Assembly: GCA_002104905.1 (NCBI GenBank)
Contig: MCFE01000371.1
Coordinates: forward strand, 1-64,000
DNA from: Basidiobolus meristosporus CBS 931.73
Taxonomy: Eukaryota; Basidiobolomycota; Basidiobolomycetes; Basidiobolales; Basidiobolaceae
Direction of reading: 5' to 3'
DNA: 64,000 nucleotides
Of the stretch, positions 1 through 10,706 are shown piece by piece. How positions within the stretch are numbered: the stretch's first letter is position 1; the number at the start of each line of letters is the position of its first letter. The notes under the pieces are model-generated. The model saw only the letters and a list, made by a program, of their open reading frames with translations, was not told where the DNA came from and did no database searches. The position numbers were made by a program, and so were the translations under genes.

Positions 1-225
1 TATACTTGTTTGCTCATCCCAGAGAAGCGCCCTTTAGTGCTTTTTGGAGAGTTTTATGAGATGGCTGTACTTGGGTAAGGTAAATAGAACACCTCAAATG
101 GGAATTCGACCAAAGTTTTGTATGCTTTGGTATTTTACCCCTGAGTATTTGTGTAATGTTCTATCTGTTCTCACATTAGGCAATTTTGTTATCGAATATT
201 GAAGGAATCGTATGTACATGTACTT

Positions 226-296
226 GCGTTAATAGTATAGCGGTAGAATAACTGCCTTCCAAGCAGTTGGCCTGGGTTCGACTCCCAGTTAACGCA
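226..296 (+). tRNA. tRNA-Gly (TCC)
   Basis: 71-nt cloverleaf with a 7-bp acceptor stem, discriminator A, and anticodon loop CTTCCAA. It has a GGTTCGACTCC B box and is followed by a T run. Copy 1. Confidence 0.95.
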
Positions 297-537
297 TTTT
301 GTCCCCCAGCTGTTTAAATGTTTTCTACTATGACTCATTAGTGACCAATGTTTGGATGAAGGCAAAGTGGAGGATACCACTTTTTCTCGTTGCAGCAGTC
401 CCCGTGGGTTGTAGGCTTGGCAGGAATAATCAGTATGTGAAGCCAGTGAGGGAATTGGATTCAGCCAGCTGGGTCAATAACACACAGGCTGTAATTGCTG
501 TTTTTCAATGGAATGCAGAAATCCTATCGATATAAAT

Positions 538-609
538 GGTTTCGTGGTGTAATGGTTAGCACCCAGGACTTTGAATCCTGTAATCCGAGTTCGATTCTCG
601 GCGAGACCT
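538..609 (+). tRNA. tRNA-Gln (TTG)
   Basis: 72-nt cloverleaf. The anticodon stem CAGGA/TCCTG encloses loop CTTTGAA (anticodon TTG). The B box is AGTTCGATTCT and TTTTTC follows. Copy 1. Confidence 0.94.
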
Positions 610-819
610 TTTTCTTAATTCAAAATATTCGTTTTGTTACGCTCACTAAAATGCTGCAATAAAGCTTTTCTACTCCGCAGGATGGCCTCGGGTGGACGGC
701 TGGGTTGCTTATTGCCGGGGCTGCCACATAGTTGTTGAATGGCCCGCACATGGAATCCATTATTGCATCAGTCGAAATGGTCTCCACCTAAGTATGAGAG
801 TCGCCTTGGTAATAAGAGT

Positions 820-891
820 GGCTCTATGGTCTAGTAGTATGATTCTCGCTTTGGGTGCGAGAGGTCGCGGGTTCAATTCCCGCTGGAGCCC
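820..891 (+). tRNA. tRNA-Pro (TGG)
   Basis: 72-nt cloverleaf with anticodon stem CTCGC/GCGAG and loop TTTGGGT (anticodon TGG). The B box is GGTTCAATTCC. Copy 1. Confidence 0.94.
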
Positions 892-1079
892 TTTCCTTTT
901 GCATTTTTCATATATCAAAACACCCCCACTATTCCTCTTACATGAGCAATTTCCAGGCTATCATTTATTTTAGCCGTGCTACCTTTCGTATATGGGTCTC
1001 GTAAGATCCTTCAAAATCACCGGCGTTTTCAGCATCAATATCAGACTAGACTATAGATTTTATGAAGAGTACAGTAAAG

Positions 1080-1151
1080 TCCTCATTGGTCCAGTGGTTA
1101 GGATTTCTCGCTTTCACCGAGACGGCCGGGGTTCGATTCCCCGATGGGGAA
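1080..1151 (+). tRNA. tRNA-Glu (TTC)
   Basis: 72-nt cloverleaf, anticodon loop CTTTCAC (anticodon TTC), B box GGTTCGATTCC, T run downstream. In the inverted array copy, the sequence just upstream of this gene is where a Gypsy LTR begins. Copy 1. Confidence 0.95.
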
Positions 1152-1451
1152 TTATTTTTCTAGTACAATGGCGCTTTTTCCTGCAGATAGGTATCATCAG
1201 ACGGAATACTTGAATGGATTTCTGAGGAGCAACGATGAGGCATTCGGGGGCTTTGATTTATTTATTCTCGTACCCACTAATATTCTATTATTGGCATTCC
1301 TTTCGGGTGTCCTTATTTTGCTAATTAAGATCTACAAAGGCATCGATGGAATGGAAAGCAGCCTTCAATATACTAAGGACAAAACCTGTGCCTGTGCACA
1401 CTCTGTGCTGTAAAGATGATGATATCATTTCCGGACTTGAGACATATACAA

Positions 1452-1525
1452 GTCTTCGTGGTGTAGTTGGTTATCACGTCTGTCTAACACACAGACGGTC
1501 CTCGGTTCGAATCCGAGCGAAGACA
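1452..1525 (+). tRNA. tRNA-Val (AAC)
   Basis: 74-nt cloverleaf with anticodon stem TCTGT/ACAGA and loop CTAACAC (anticodon AAC). The B box is GGTTCGAATCC. Copy 1. Confidence 0.94.
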
Positions 1526-1694
1526 TGTTTCTTTTAGTTTTTTGAGTACGCTTCGCATTTTGATCAACCATTAGAGTAATAGTTAAAAGTAGTATGCTTG
1601 AACTAAATACACGGCTGGTGGCCAGAATTTTATTGCGCTCAGTAACAAAAGGTTGAAAGCATAATGCAAATCAACTGGAGCGGAGCAAAAGAAG

Positions 1695-1766
1695 GGGCTC
1701 AACCGGGAATTGAACCCGGGACCTCTCCCACCCTAAGGGAGAATTATACCACTAAACCATTGAGCC
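1695..1766 (-). tRNA. tRNA-Pro (AGG)
   Basis: 72-nt cloverleaf on the minus strand, anticodon loop TTAGGGT (anticodon AGG), B box GGTTCAATTCC. It is the only reversed gene in the unit. Copy 1. Confidence 0.94.
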
Positions 1767-1980
1767 GCTTACACATAGTCTCGTAATTAATGTTTATTTC
1801 AGAATATATTTTCTTAACACACTCACTATCTTGATGGTTTATTTGTGCGAAAATAGTATGTTTCCGTAGAAACATCAAGGTATATGTCAGAGCAATACAT
1901 AGACCCATTTGACAGCAAAAGTGTATCTTCGCTTATCCATAGTATTGAAAATGGTATCTCTTGGATCCCACAATTGATAA

Positions 1981-2051
1981 GCCATTGTAGTATAGTGGCA
2001 GTACATCGCGTTGTGGCCGCGTCGACCTCGGTTCGATTCCGAGCAATGGCA
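1981..2051 (+). tRNA. tRNA-His (GTG)
   Basis: 71-nt cloverleaf, anticodon loop TTGTGGC (anticodon GTG). The GCCATTG acceptor arm resembles other fungal tRNA-His genes. Copy 1. Confidence 0.94.
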
Positions 2052-2371
2052 TTTCATTTTTCTTGCTACCCCAGGATTGATTCCTTCTTTTTCAAGGCAA
2101 AATGTACTTAATATGTTTAACTCGCGTTGATTTTTTTTTTGCAGACTCACCTCTGTTGAACCCTTCCCTAATATCAGCCAAGCCGGGTCTGGTATACCAA
2201 TTACTGACACAGCTTGCTCATTTAAGACTACCCATAGATTTGCATGTTTGCATATATCTATAGTCAGCTCCACCGGTACACTCTAAAAATATGAAAGGTA
2301 GTTTCATACGAAATTTGGCATTCCCCTAACACAAATCATATTACTACCAGTTACCTAATCACTGGCAACAT

Positions 2372-2454
2372 GGTAACATGGCCGAGTTGGTCTAAGGCGC
2401 CGCACTCAAGTTGCGGTCTCGTAAGAGGCGTGAGTTCGAATCTCACTGTTACCA
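2372..2454 (+). tRNA. tRNA-Leu (CAA)
   Basis: 83-nt type II tRNA with a long variable arm. Anticodon stem CCGCA/TGCGG encloses loop CTCAAGT (anticodon CAA). No intron is seen. Copy 1. Confidence 0.94.
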
Positions 2455-2910
2455 AATTCTTTTGGTCTTTTTGCTGATCGTTGAGCCTAGGCAATCGAAT
2501 CGCCAACTATTAAATAGTGCGTTGTACTTTTCTTTTTGCTCCTTGATGATCTTCCGTACCAATAGGGAGTAGTTTGGGATTACATACCTGGTGATTGAGC
2601 ACATCCGCAACAAAACGTTCGGATTAGGGTTAGTTGAAGAACTTTAAATAAATCCCACCGCCTTGGAGTGATCTTTCAAGAATGGGCTCACCAAAAATTT
2701 CAGCAAACCGGGCATGGTAATTAGTGGTGGGGAGTGCGGTCCCTCGACCATAGCGGATGGGTTTGAACCACAATCGTAGCTGGTCGGAATCTGCAGCAAT
2801 ACCACCACGCCAGCACTGCTGTGGCCAATTGTTAATACTCGTGTACCACTTATGAGTAGAGTAACCAGCAAGCCGGATAAGATAGCAACTTTAGAGAGTA
2901 GTGTATATCA

Positions 2911-2992
2911 GACAATATGGCCGAGTGGTTAAGGCGTATGACTAGAAATCATATGGGCTCTGCCCGCGCAGGTTCAAATCCTGCTGTTGTCG
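2911..2992 (+). tRNA. tRNA-Ser (AGA)
   Basis: 82-nt type II tRNA, anticodon stem TATGA/TCATA, loop CTAGAAA (anticodon AGA), GC-rich variable arm, discriminator G. Copy 1. Confidence 0.94.
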
Positions 2993-3294
2993 AAAATTTT
3001 TTATTTTTTGTCCTCGTATTTTCCAACATGACTGATCTGTAAAAGCAATTCATTGGGGAGAAATACCAATTCTTGTTTTCTTTCACTCCCTAATCTCCTA
3101 TGAAGGAAGGTGCTCTCTGATCAAAACGGTGCCTTCCATCGCCCTCTGCCCACCTAATCCCTCATTTCTGATAGCTCTGGAGAATCCCACGGAATCAGAC
3201 GCATACTTGTGCTTGTTGGGAACAATGTCGGGCAAGTTGTTGCATCGCTACTAGTTAAGAACAAGATTGTATCCAATTATGGGATCATCAGTGA

Positions 3295-3367
3295 GCCCGA
3301 ATAGCTCAGTCGGTAGAGCATGAGACTTTTAATCTTAGGGTCGGGGGTTCGAGCCCCCCTTTGGGCG
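3295..3367 (+). tRNA. tRNA-Lys (TTT)
   Basis: 73-nt cloverleaf, anticodon loop CTTTTAA (anticodon TTT), B box GGTTCGAGCCC, discriminator G. Copy 1. Confidence 0.94.
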
Positions 3368-3713
3368 CACCTATACTTTTTATTTAGCTGCTAAAGGTGC
3401 TTTTAAGTGGTGCACTTTACCAAGCTATGGGGTTTCCGGAGAGACAGCCCCGGTTCGCCTTAACCCCCTGGTATGGGCTTTGCTACCTTATACTTGTTTG
3501 CTCATCCCAGAGAAGCGCCCTTTAGTGCTTTTTGGAGAGTTTTATGAGATGGCTGTACTTGGGTAAGGTAAATAGAACACCTCAAATGGGAATTCGACCA
3601 AAGTTTTGTATGCTTTGGTATTTTACCCCTGAGTATTTGTGTAATGTTCTATCTGTTCTCACATTAGGCAATTTTGTTATCGAATATTGAAGGAATCGTA
3701 TGTACATGTACTT

Positions 3714-3784
3714 GCGTTAATAGTATAGCGGTAGAATAACTGCCTTCCAAGCAGTTGGCCTGGGTTCGACTCCCAGTTAACGCA
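3714..3784 (+). tRNA. tRNA-Gly (TCC)
   Basis: Copy 2 of the gene at 226-296, same 71-nt sequence, anticodon TCC. Confidence 0.95.
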
Positions 3785-4025
3785 TTTTGTCCCCCAGCTG
3801 TTTAAATGTTTTCTACTATGACTCATTAGTGACCAATGTTTGGATGAAGGCAAAGTGGAGGATACCACTTTTTCTCGTTGCAGCAGTCCCCGTGGGTTGT
3901 AGGCTTGGCAGGAATAATCAGTATGTGAAGCCAGTGAGGGAATTGGATTCAGCCAGCTGGGTCAATAACACACAGGCTGTAATTGCTGTTTTTCAATGGA
4001 ATGCAGAAATCCTATCGATATAAAT

Positions 4026-4097
4026 GGTTTCGTGGTGTAATGGTTAGCACCCAGGACTTTGAATCCTGTAATCCGAGTTCGATTCTCGGCGAGACCT
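4026..4097 (+). tRNA. tRNA-Gln (TTG)
   Basis: Copy 2 of the gene at 538-609, anticodon TTG. Confidence 0.94.
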
Positions 4098-4307
4098 TTT
4101 TCTTAATTCAAAATATTCGTTTTGTTACGCTCACTAAAATGCTGCAATAAAGCTTTTCTACTCCGCAGGATGGCCTCGGGTGGACGGCTGGGTTGCTTAT
4201 TGCCGGGGCTGCCACATAGTTGTTGAATGGCCCGCACATGGAATCCATTATTGCATCAGTCGAAATGGTCTCCACCTAAGTATGAGAGTCGCCTTGGTAA
4301 TAAGAGT

Positions 4308-4379
4308 GGCTCTATGGTCTAGTAGTATGATTCTCGCTTTGGGTGCGAGAGGTCGCGGGTTCAATTCCCGCTGGAGCCC
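4308..4379 (+). tRNA. tRNA-Pro (TGG)
   Basis: Copy 2 of the gene at 820-891, anticodon TGG. Confidence 0.94.
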
Positions 4380-4567
4380 TTTCCTTTTGCATTTTTCATA
4401 TATCAAAACACCCCCACTATTCCTCTTACATGAGCAATTTCCAGGCTATCATTTATTTTAGCCGTGCTACCTTTCGTATATGGGTCTCGTAAGATCCTTC
4501 AAAATCACCGGCGTTTTCAGCATCAATATCAGACTAGACTATAGATTTTATGAAGAGTACAGTAAAG

Positions 4568-4639
4568 TCCTCATTGGTCCAGTGGTTAGGATTTCTCGCT
4601 TTCACCGAGACGGCCGGGGTTCGATTCCCCGATGGGGAA
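4568..4639 (+). tRNA. tRNA-Glu (TTC)
   Basis: Copy 2 of the gene at 1080-1151, anticodon TTC. Its upstream site is free of LTR. Confidence 0.95.
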
Positions 4640-4939
4640 TTATTTTTCTAGTACAATGGCGCTTTTTCCTGCAGATAGGTATCATCAGACGGAATACTTG
4701 AATGGATTTCTGAGGAGCAACGATGAGGCATTCGGGGGCTTTGATTTATTTATTCTCGTACCCACTAATATTCTATTATTGGCATTCCTTTCGGGTGTCC
4801 TTATTTTGCTAATTAAGATCTACAAAGGCATCGATGGAATGGAAAGCAGCCTTCAATATACTAAGGACAAAACCTGTGCCTGTGCACACTCTGTGCTGTA
4901 AAGATGATGATATCATTTCCGGACTTGAGACATATACAA

Positions 4940-5013
4940 GTCTTCGTGGTGTAGTTGGTTATCACGTCTGTCTAACACACAGACGGTCCTCGGTTCGAAT
5001 CCGAGCGAAGACA
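4940..5013 (+). tRNA. tRNA-Val (AAC)
   Basis: Copy 2 of the gene at 1452-1525, anticodon AAC. Confidence 0.94.
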
Positions 5014-5182
5014 TGTTTCTTTTAGTTTTTTGAGTACGCTTCGCATTTTGATCAACCATTAGAGTAATAGTTAAAAGTAGTATGCTTGAACTAAATACAC
5101 GGCTGGTGGCCAGAATTTTATTGCGCTCAGTAACAAAAGGTTGAAAGCATAATGCAAATCAACTGGAGCGGAGCAAAAGAAG

Positions 5183-5254
5183 GGGCTCAACCGGGAATTG
5201 AACCCGGGACCTCTCCCACCCTAAGGGAGAATTATACCACTAAACCATTGAGCC
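5183..5254 (-). tRNA. tRNA-Pro (AGG)
   Basis: Copy 2 of the minus-strand gene at 1695-1766, anticodon AGG. Confidence 0.94.
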
Positions 5255-5468
5255 GCTTACACATAGTCTCGTAATTAATGTTTATTTCAGAATATATTTT
5301 CTTAACACACTCACTATCTTGATGGTTTATTTGTGCGAAAATAGTATGTTTCCGTAGAAACATCAAGGTATATGTCAGAGCAATACATAGACCCATTTGA
5401 CAGCAAAAGTGTATCTTCGCTTATCCATAGTATTGAAAATGGTATCTCTTGGATCCCACAATTGATAA

Positions 5469-5539
5469 GCCATTGTAGTATAGTGGCAGTACATCGCGTT
5501 GTGGCCGCGTCGACCTCGGTTCGATTCCGAGCAATGGCA
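5469..5539 (+). tRNA. tRNA-His (GTG)
   Basis: Copy 2 of the gene at 1981-2051, anticodon GTG. Confidence 0.94.
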
Positions 5540-5859
5540 TTTCATTTTTCTTGCTACCCCAGGATTGATTCCTTCTTTTTCAAGGCAAAATGTACTTAAT
5601 ATGTTTAACTCGCGTTGATTTTTTTTTTGCAGACTCACCTCTGTTGAACCCTTCCCTAATATCAGCCAAGCCGGGTCTGGTATACCAATTACTGACACAG
5701 CTTGCTCATTTAAGACTACCCATAGATTTGCATGTTTGCATATATCTATAGTCAGCTCCACCGGTACACTCTAAAAATATGAAAGGTAGTTTCATACGAA
5801 ATTTGGCATTCCCCTAACACAAATCATATTACTACCAGTTACCTAATCACTGGCAACAT

Positions 5860-5942
5860 GGTAACATGGCCGAGTTGGTCTAAGGCGCCGCACTCAAGTT
5901 GCGGTCTCGTAAGAGGCGTGAGTTCGAATCTCACTGTTACCA
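5860..5942 (+). tRNA. tRNA-Leu (CAA)
   Basis: Copy 2 of the gene at 2372-2454, anticodon CAA. Confidence 0.94.
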
Positions 5943-6398
5943 AATTCTTTTGGTCTTTTTGCTGATCGTTGAGCCTAGGCAATCGAATCGCCAACTATTA
6001 AATAGTGCGTTGTACTTTTCTTTTTGCTCCTTGATGATCTTCCGTACCAATAGGGAGTAGTTTGGGATTACATACCTGGTGATTGAGCACATCCGCAACA
6101 AAACGTTCGGATTAGGGTTAGTTGAAGAACTTTAAATAAATCCCACCGCCTTGGAGTGATCTTTCAAGAATGGGCTCACCAAAAATTTCAGCAAACCGGG
6201 CATGGTAATTAGTGGTGGGGAGTGCGGTCCCTCGACCATAGCGGATGGGTTTGAACCACAATCGTAGCTGGTCGGAATCTGCAGCAATACCACCACGCCA
6301 GCACTGCTGTGGCCAATTGTTAATACTCGTGTACCACTTATGAGTAGAGTAACCAGCAAGCCGGATAAGATAGCAACTTTAGAGAGTAGTGTATATCA

Positions 6399-6480
6399 GA
6401 CAATATGGCCGAGTGGTTAAGGCGTATGACTAGAAATCATATGGGCTCTGCCCGCGCAGGTTCAAATCCTGCTGTTGTCG
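6399..6480 (+). tRNA. tRNA-Ser (AGA)
   Basis: Copy 2 of the gene at 2911-2992, anticodon AGA. Confidence 0.94.
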
Positions 6481-6782
6481 AAAATTTTTTATTTTTTGTC
6501 CTCGTATTTTCCAACATGACTGATCTGTAAAAGCAATTCATTGGGGAGAAATACCAATTCTTGTTTTCTTTCACTCCCTAATCTCCTATGAAGGAAGGTG
6601 CTCTCTGATCAAAACGGTGCCTTCCATCGCCCTCTGCCCACCTAATCCCTCATTTCTGATAGCTCTGGAGAATCCCACGGAATCAGACGCATACTTGTGC
6701 TTGTTGGGAACAATGTCGGGCAAGTTGTTGCATCGCTACTAGTTAAGAACAAGATTGTATCCAATTATGGGATCATCAGTGA

Positions 6783-6855
6783 GCCCGAATAGCTCAGTCG
6801 GTAGAGCATGAGACTTTTAATCTTAGGGTCGGGGGTTCGAGCCCCCCTTTGGGCG
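6783..6855 (+). tRNA. tRNA-Lys (TTT)
   Basis: Copy 2 of the gene at 3295-3367, anticodon TTT. Confidence 0.94.
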
Positions 6856-7201
6856 CACCTATACTTTTTATTTAGCTGCTAAAGGTGCTTTTAAGTGGTG
6901 CACTTTACCAAGCTATGGGGTTTCCGGAGAGACAGCCCCGGTTCGCCTTAACCCCCTGGTATGGGCTTTGCTACCTTATACTTGTTTGCTCATCCCAGAG
7001 AAGCGCCCTTTAGTGCTTTTTGGAGAGTTTTATGAGATGGCTGTACTTGGGTAAGGTAAATAGAACACCTCAAATGGGAATTCGACCAAAGTTTTGTATG
7101 CTTTGGTATTTTACCCCTGAGTATTTGTGTAATGTTCTATCTGTTCTCACATTAGGCAATTTTGTTATCGAATATTGAAGGAATCGTATGTACATGTACT
7201 T

Positions 7202-7272
7202 GCGTTAATAGTATAGCGGTAGAATAACTGCCTTCCAAGCAGTTGGCCTGGGTTCGACTCCCAGTTAACGCA
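7202..7272 (+). tRNA. tRNA-Gly (TCC)
   Basis: Copy 3 of the gene at 226-296, anticodon TCC. Confidence 0.95.
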
Positions 7273-7513
7273 TTTTGTCCCCCAGCTGTTTAAATGTTTT
7301 CTACTATGACTCATTAGTGACCAATGTTTGGATGAAGGCAAAGTGGAGGATACCACTTTTTCTCGTTGCAGCAGTCCCCGTGGGTTGTAGGCTTGGCAGG
7401 AATAATCAGTATGTGAAGCCAGTGAGGGAATTGGATTCAGCCAGCTGGGTCAATAACACACAGGCTGTAATTGCTGTTTTTCAATGGAATGCAGAAATCC
7501 TATCGATATAAAT

Positions 7514-7585
7514 GGTTTCGTGGTGTAATGGTTAGCACCCAGGACTTTGAATCCTGTAATCCGAGTTCGATTCTCGGCGAGACCT
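7514..7585 (+). tRNA. tRNA-Gln (TTG)
   Basis: Copy 3 of the gene at 538-609, anticodon TTG. Confidence 0.94.
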
Positions 7586-7795
7586 TTTTCTTAATTCAAA
7601 ATATTCGTTTTGTTACGCTCACTAAAATGCTGCAATAAAGCTTTTCTACTCCGCAGGATGGCCTCGGGTGGACGGCTGGGTTGCTTATTGCCGGGGCTGC
7701 CACATAGTTGTTGAATGGCCCGCACATGGAATCCATTATTGCATCAGTCGAAATGGTCTCCACCTAAGTATGAGAGTCGCCTTGGTAATAAGAGT

Positions 7796-7867
7796 GGCTC
7801 TATGGTCTAGTAGTATGATTCTCGCTTTGGGTGCGAGAGGTCGCGGGTTCAATTCCCGCTGGAGCCC
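7796..7867 (+). tRNA. tRNA-Pro (TGG)
   Basis: Copy 3 of the gene at 820-891, anticodon TGG. Confidence 0.94.
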
Positions 7868-8055
7868 TTTCCTTTTGCATTTTTCATATATCAAAACACC
7901 CCCACTATTCCTCTTACATGAGCAATTTCCAGGCTATCATTTATTTTAGCCGTGCTACCTTTCGTATATGGGTCTCGTAAGATCCTTCAAAATCACCGGC
8001 GTTTTCAGCATCAATATCAGACTAGACTATAGATTTTATGAAGAGTACAGTAAAG

Positions 8056-8127
8056 TCCTCATTGGTCCAGTGGTTAGGATTTCTCGCTTTCACCGAGACG
8101 GCCGGGGTTCGATTCCCCGATGGGGAA
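8056..8127 (+). tRNA. tRNA-Glu (TTC)
   Basis: Copy 3 of the gene at 1080-1151, anticodon TTC. Confidence 0.95.
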
Positions 8128-8427
8128 TTATTTTTCTAGTACAATGGCGCTTTTTCCTGCAGATAGGTATCATCAGACGGAATACTTGAATGGATTTCTG
8201 AGGAGCAACGATGAGGCATTCGGGGGCTTTGATTTATTTATTCTCGTACCCACTAATATTCTATTATTGGCATTCCTTTCGGGTGTCCTTATTTTGCTAA
8301 TTAAGATCTACAAAGGCATCGATGGAATGGAAAGCAGCCTTCAATATACTAAGGACAAAACCTGTGCCTGTGCACACTCTGTGCTGTAAAGATGATGATA
8401 TCATTTCCGGACTTGAGACATATACAA

Positions 8428-8501
8428 GTCTTCGTGGTGTAGTTGGTTATCACGTCTGTCTAACACACAGACGGTCCTCGGTTCGAATCCGAGCGAAGAC
8501 A
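8428..8501 (+). tRNA. tRNA-Val (AAC)
   Basis: Copy 3 of the gene at 1452-1525, anticodon AAC. Confidence 0.94.
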
Positions 8502-8670
8502 TGTTTCTTTTAGTTTTTTGAGTACGCTTCGCATTTTGATCAACCATTAGAGTAATAGTTAAAAGTAGTATGCTTGAACTAAATACACGGCTGGTGGCCA
8601 GAATTTTATTGCGCTCAGTAACAAAAGGTTGAAAGCATAATGCAAATCAACTGGAGCGGAGCAAAAGAAG

Positions 8671-8742
8671 GGGCTCAACCGGGAATTGAACCCGGGACCT
8701 CTCCCACCCTAAGGGAGAATTATACCACTAAACCATTGAGCC
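8671..8742 (-). tRNA. tRNA-Pro (AGG)
   Basis: Copy 3 of the minus-strand gene at 1695-1766, anticodon AGG. Confidence 0.94.
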
Positions 8743-8956
8743 GCTTACACATAGTCTCGTAATTAATGTTTATTTCAGAATATATTTTCTTAACACACTC
8801 ACTATCTTGATGGTTTATTTGTGCGAAAATAGTATGTTTCCGTAGAAACATCAAGGTATATGTCAGAGCAATACATAGACCCATTTGACAGCAAAAGTGT
8901 ATCTTCGCTTATCCATAGTATTGAAAATGGTATCTCTTGGATCCCACAATTGATAA

Positions 8957-9027
8957 GCCATTGTAGTATAGTGGCAGTACATCGCGTTGTGGCCGCGTCG
9001 ACCTCGGTTCGATTCCGAGCAATGGCA
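8957..9027 (+). tRNA. tRNA-His (GTG)
   Basis: Copy 3 of the gene at 1981-2051, anticodon GTG. Confidence 0.94.
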
Positions 9028-9347
9028 TTTCATTTTTCTTGCTACCCCAGGATTGATTCCTTCTTTTTCAAGGCAAAATGTACTTAATATGTTTAACTCG
9101 CGTTGATTTTTTTTTTGCAGACTCACCTCTGTTGAACCCTTCCCTAATATCAGCCAAGCCGGGTCTGGTATACCAATTACTGACACAGCTTGCTCATTTA
9201 AGACTACCCATAGATTTGCATGTTTGCATATATCTATAGTCAGCTCCACCGGTACACTCTAAAAATATGAAAGGTAGTTTCATACGAAATTTGGCATTCC
9301 CCTAACACAAATCATATTACTACCAGTTACCTAATCACTGGCAACAT

Positions 9348-9430
9348 GGTAACATGGCCGAGTTGGTCTAAGGCGCCGCACTCAAGTTGCGGTCTCGTAA
9401 GAGGCGTGAGTTCGAATCTCACTGTTACCA
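9348..9430 (+). tRNA. tRNA-Leu (CAA)
   Basis: Copy 3 of the gene at 2372-2454, anticodon CAA. Confidence 0.94.
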
Positions 9431-9894
9431 AATTCTTTTGGTCTTTTTGCTGATCGTTGAGCCTAGGCAATCGAATCGCCAACTATTAAATAGTGCGTTG
9501 TACTTTTCTTTTTGCTCCTTGATGATCTTCCGTACCAATAGGGAGTAGTTTGGGATTACATACCTGGTGATTGAGCACATCCGCAACAAAACGTTCGGAT
9601 TAGGGTTAGTTGAAGAACTTTAAATAAATCCCACCGCCTTGGAGTGATCTTTCAAGAATGGGCTCACCAAAAATTTCAGCAAACCGGGCATGGTAATTAG
9701 TGGTGGGGAGTGCGGTCCCTCGACCATAGCGGATGGGTTTGAACCACAATCGTAGCTGGTCGGAATCTGCAGCAATACCACCACGCCAGCACTGCTGTGG
9801 CCAATATGTTACTAGTAGTAACTCGTGTACCACTTATGAGTAGAGTAACCAGCAAGCCGGATAAGATAGCAACTTTAGAGAGTAGTGTATATCA

Positions 9895-9958
9895 GACAAT
9901 ATGCCGAGTGGTTAAGCGTATGACTAGAAATCATATGGCTCTGCCGCAGTCAATGCTG
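9895..9958 (+). pseudogene. Broken tRNA-Ser (AGA) at the inversion junction
   Basis: Starts like the tRNA-Ser genes at 2911 and 6399 and keeps the anticodon arm. It has lost single bases from several G and C runs (GGCC to GCC, AAGGCG to AAGCG, GGGCTC to GGCTC), most of the T arm is garbled, and the 3' acceptor strand is gone. The losses are all small deletions, so poor local consensus is as likely as true decay. Confidence 0.8.
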
Positions 9959-10249
9959 TAGAACAGATAGAACATTACACAAATACTCAGGGTAAATACC
10001 AAAGCATACAAAACTTTGGTCGAATTCCCATTTGAGGTGTTCTATTTACCTTACCCAAGTACAGCCATCTCATAAAACTCTCCAAAAAGCACTAAAGGGC
10101 GCTTCTCTGGGATGAGCAAACAAGTATAAGGTAGCAAAGCCCATACCAGGGGGTTAAGGCGAACCGGGGCTGTCTCTCCGGAAACCCCATAGCTTGGTAA
10201 AGTGCACCACTTAAAAGCACCTTTAGCAGCTAAATAAAAAGTATAGGTG

Positions 10250-10322
10250 CGCCCAAAGGGGGGCTCGAACCCCCGACCCTAAGATTAAAAGTCTCATGCT
10301 CTACCGACTGAGCTATTCGGGC
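10250..10322 (-). tRNA. tRNA-Lys (TTT)
   Basis: Inverted-arm copy of the gene at 3295-3367, anticodon TTT. Confidence 0.94.
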
Positions 10323-10624
10323 TCACTGATGATCCCATAATTGGATACAATCTTGTTCTTAACTAGTAGCGATGCAACAACTTGCCCGACATTGTTCCCA
10401 ACAAGCACAAGTATGCGTCTGATTCCGTGGGATTCTCCAGAGCTATCAGAAATGAGGGATTAGGTGGGCAGAGGGCGATGGAAGGCACCGTTTTGATCAG
10501 AGAGCACCTTCCTTCATAGGAGATTAGGGAGTGAAAGAAAACAAGAATTGGTATTTCTCCCCAATGAATTGCTTTTACAGATCAGTCATGTTGGAAAATA
10601 CGAGGACAAAAAATAAAAAATTTT

Positions 10625-10706
10625 CGACAACAGCAGGATTTGAACCTGCGCGGGCAGAGCCCATATGATTTCTAGTCATACGCCTTAACCACTCGGCCAT
10701 ATTGTC
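10625..10706 (-). tRNA. tRNA-Ser (AGA)
   Basis: Inverted-arm copy of the gene at 2911-2992, intact, anticodon AGA. Confidence 0.94.

Larger units (their letters stand above)
1..3488 (+). repeat. tRNA array unit, copy 1
   Basis: First copy of a 3,488-bp direct repeat; the same sequence restarts at 3489 and again at 6977. The unit carries ten tRNA genes: Gly-TCC, Gln-TTG, Pro-TGG, Glu-TTC, Val-AAC, Pro-AGG (opposite strand), His-GTG, Leu-CAA, Ser-AGA and Lys-TTT. Spacers of about 170-480 bp hold no recognisable protein gene; short open frames in them run across the tRNA genes and are not credible. CpG is common inside the tRNA genes. Copies look identical wherever I compared them, implying recent duplication or active homogenisation. 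Confidence 0.95.
3489..6976 (+). repeat. tRNA array unit, copy 2
   Basis: Second complete 3,488-bp unit in the same orientation and with the same ten tRNA genes as copy 1. I saw no difference from copy 1 in the stretches compared, spacers included. Confidence 0.95.
6977..9958 (+). repeat. tRNA array unit, copy 3, truncated
   Basis: Third unit, same orientation. It matches copies 1 and 2 up to about 9800, then gains an 8-bp length difference near 9803 and several one-base losses in G or C runs. It stops inside the tRNA-Ser gene at about 9958, where the sequence turns into the reverse complement of the unit. The tRNA-Lys gene is missing from this copy. Confidence 0.9.
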
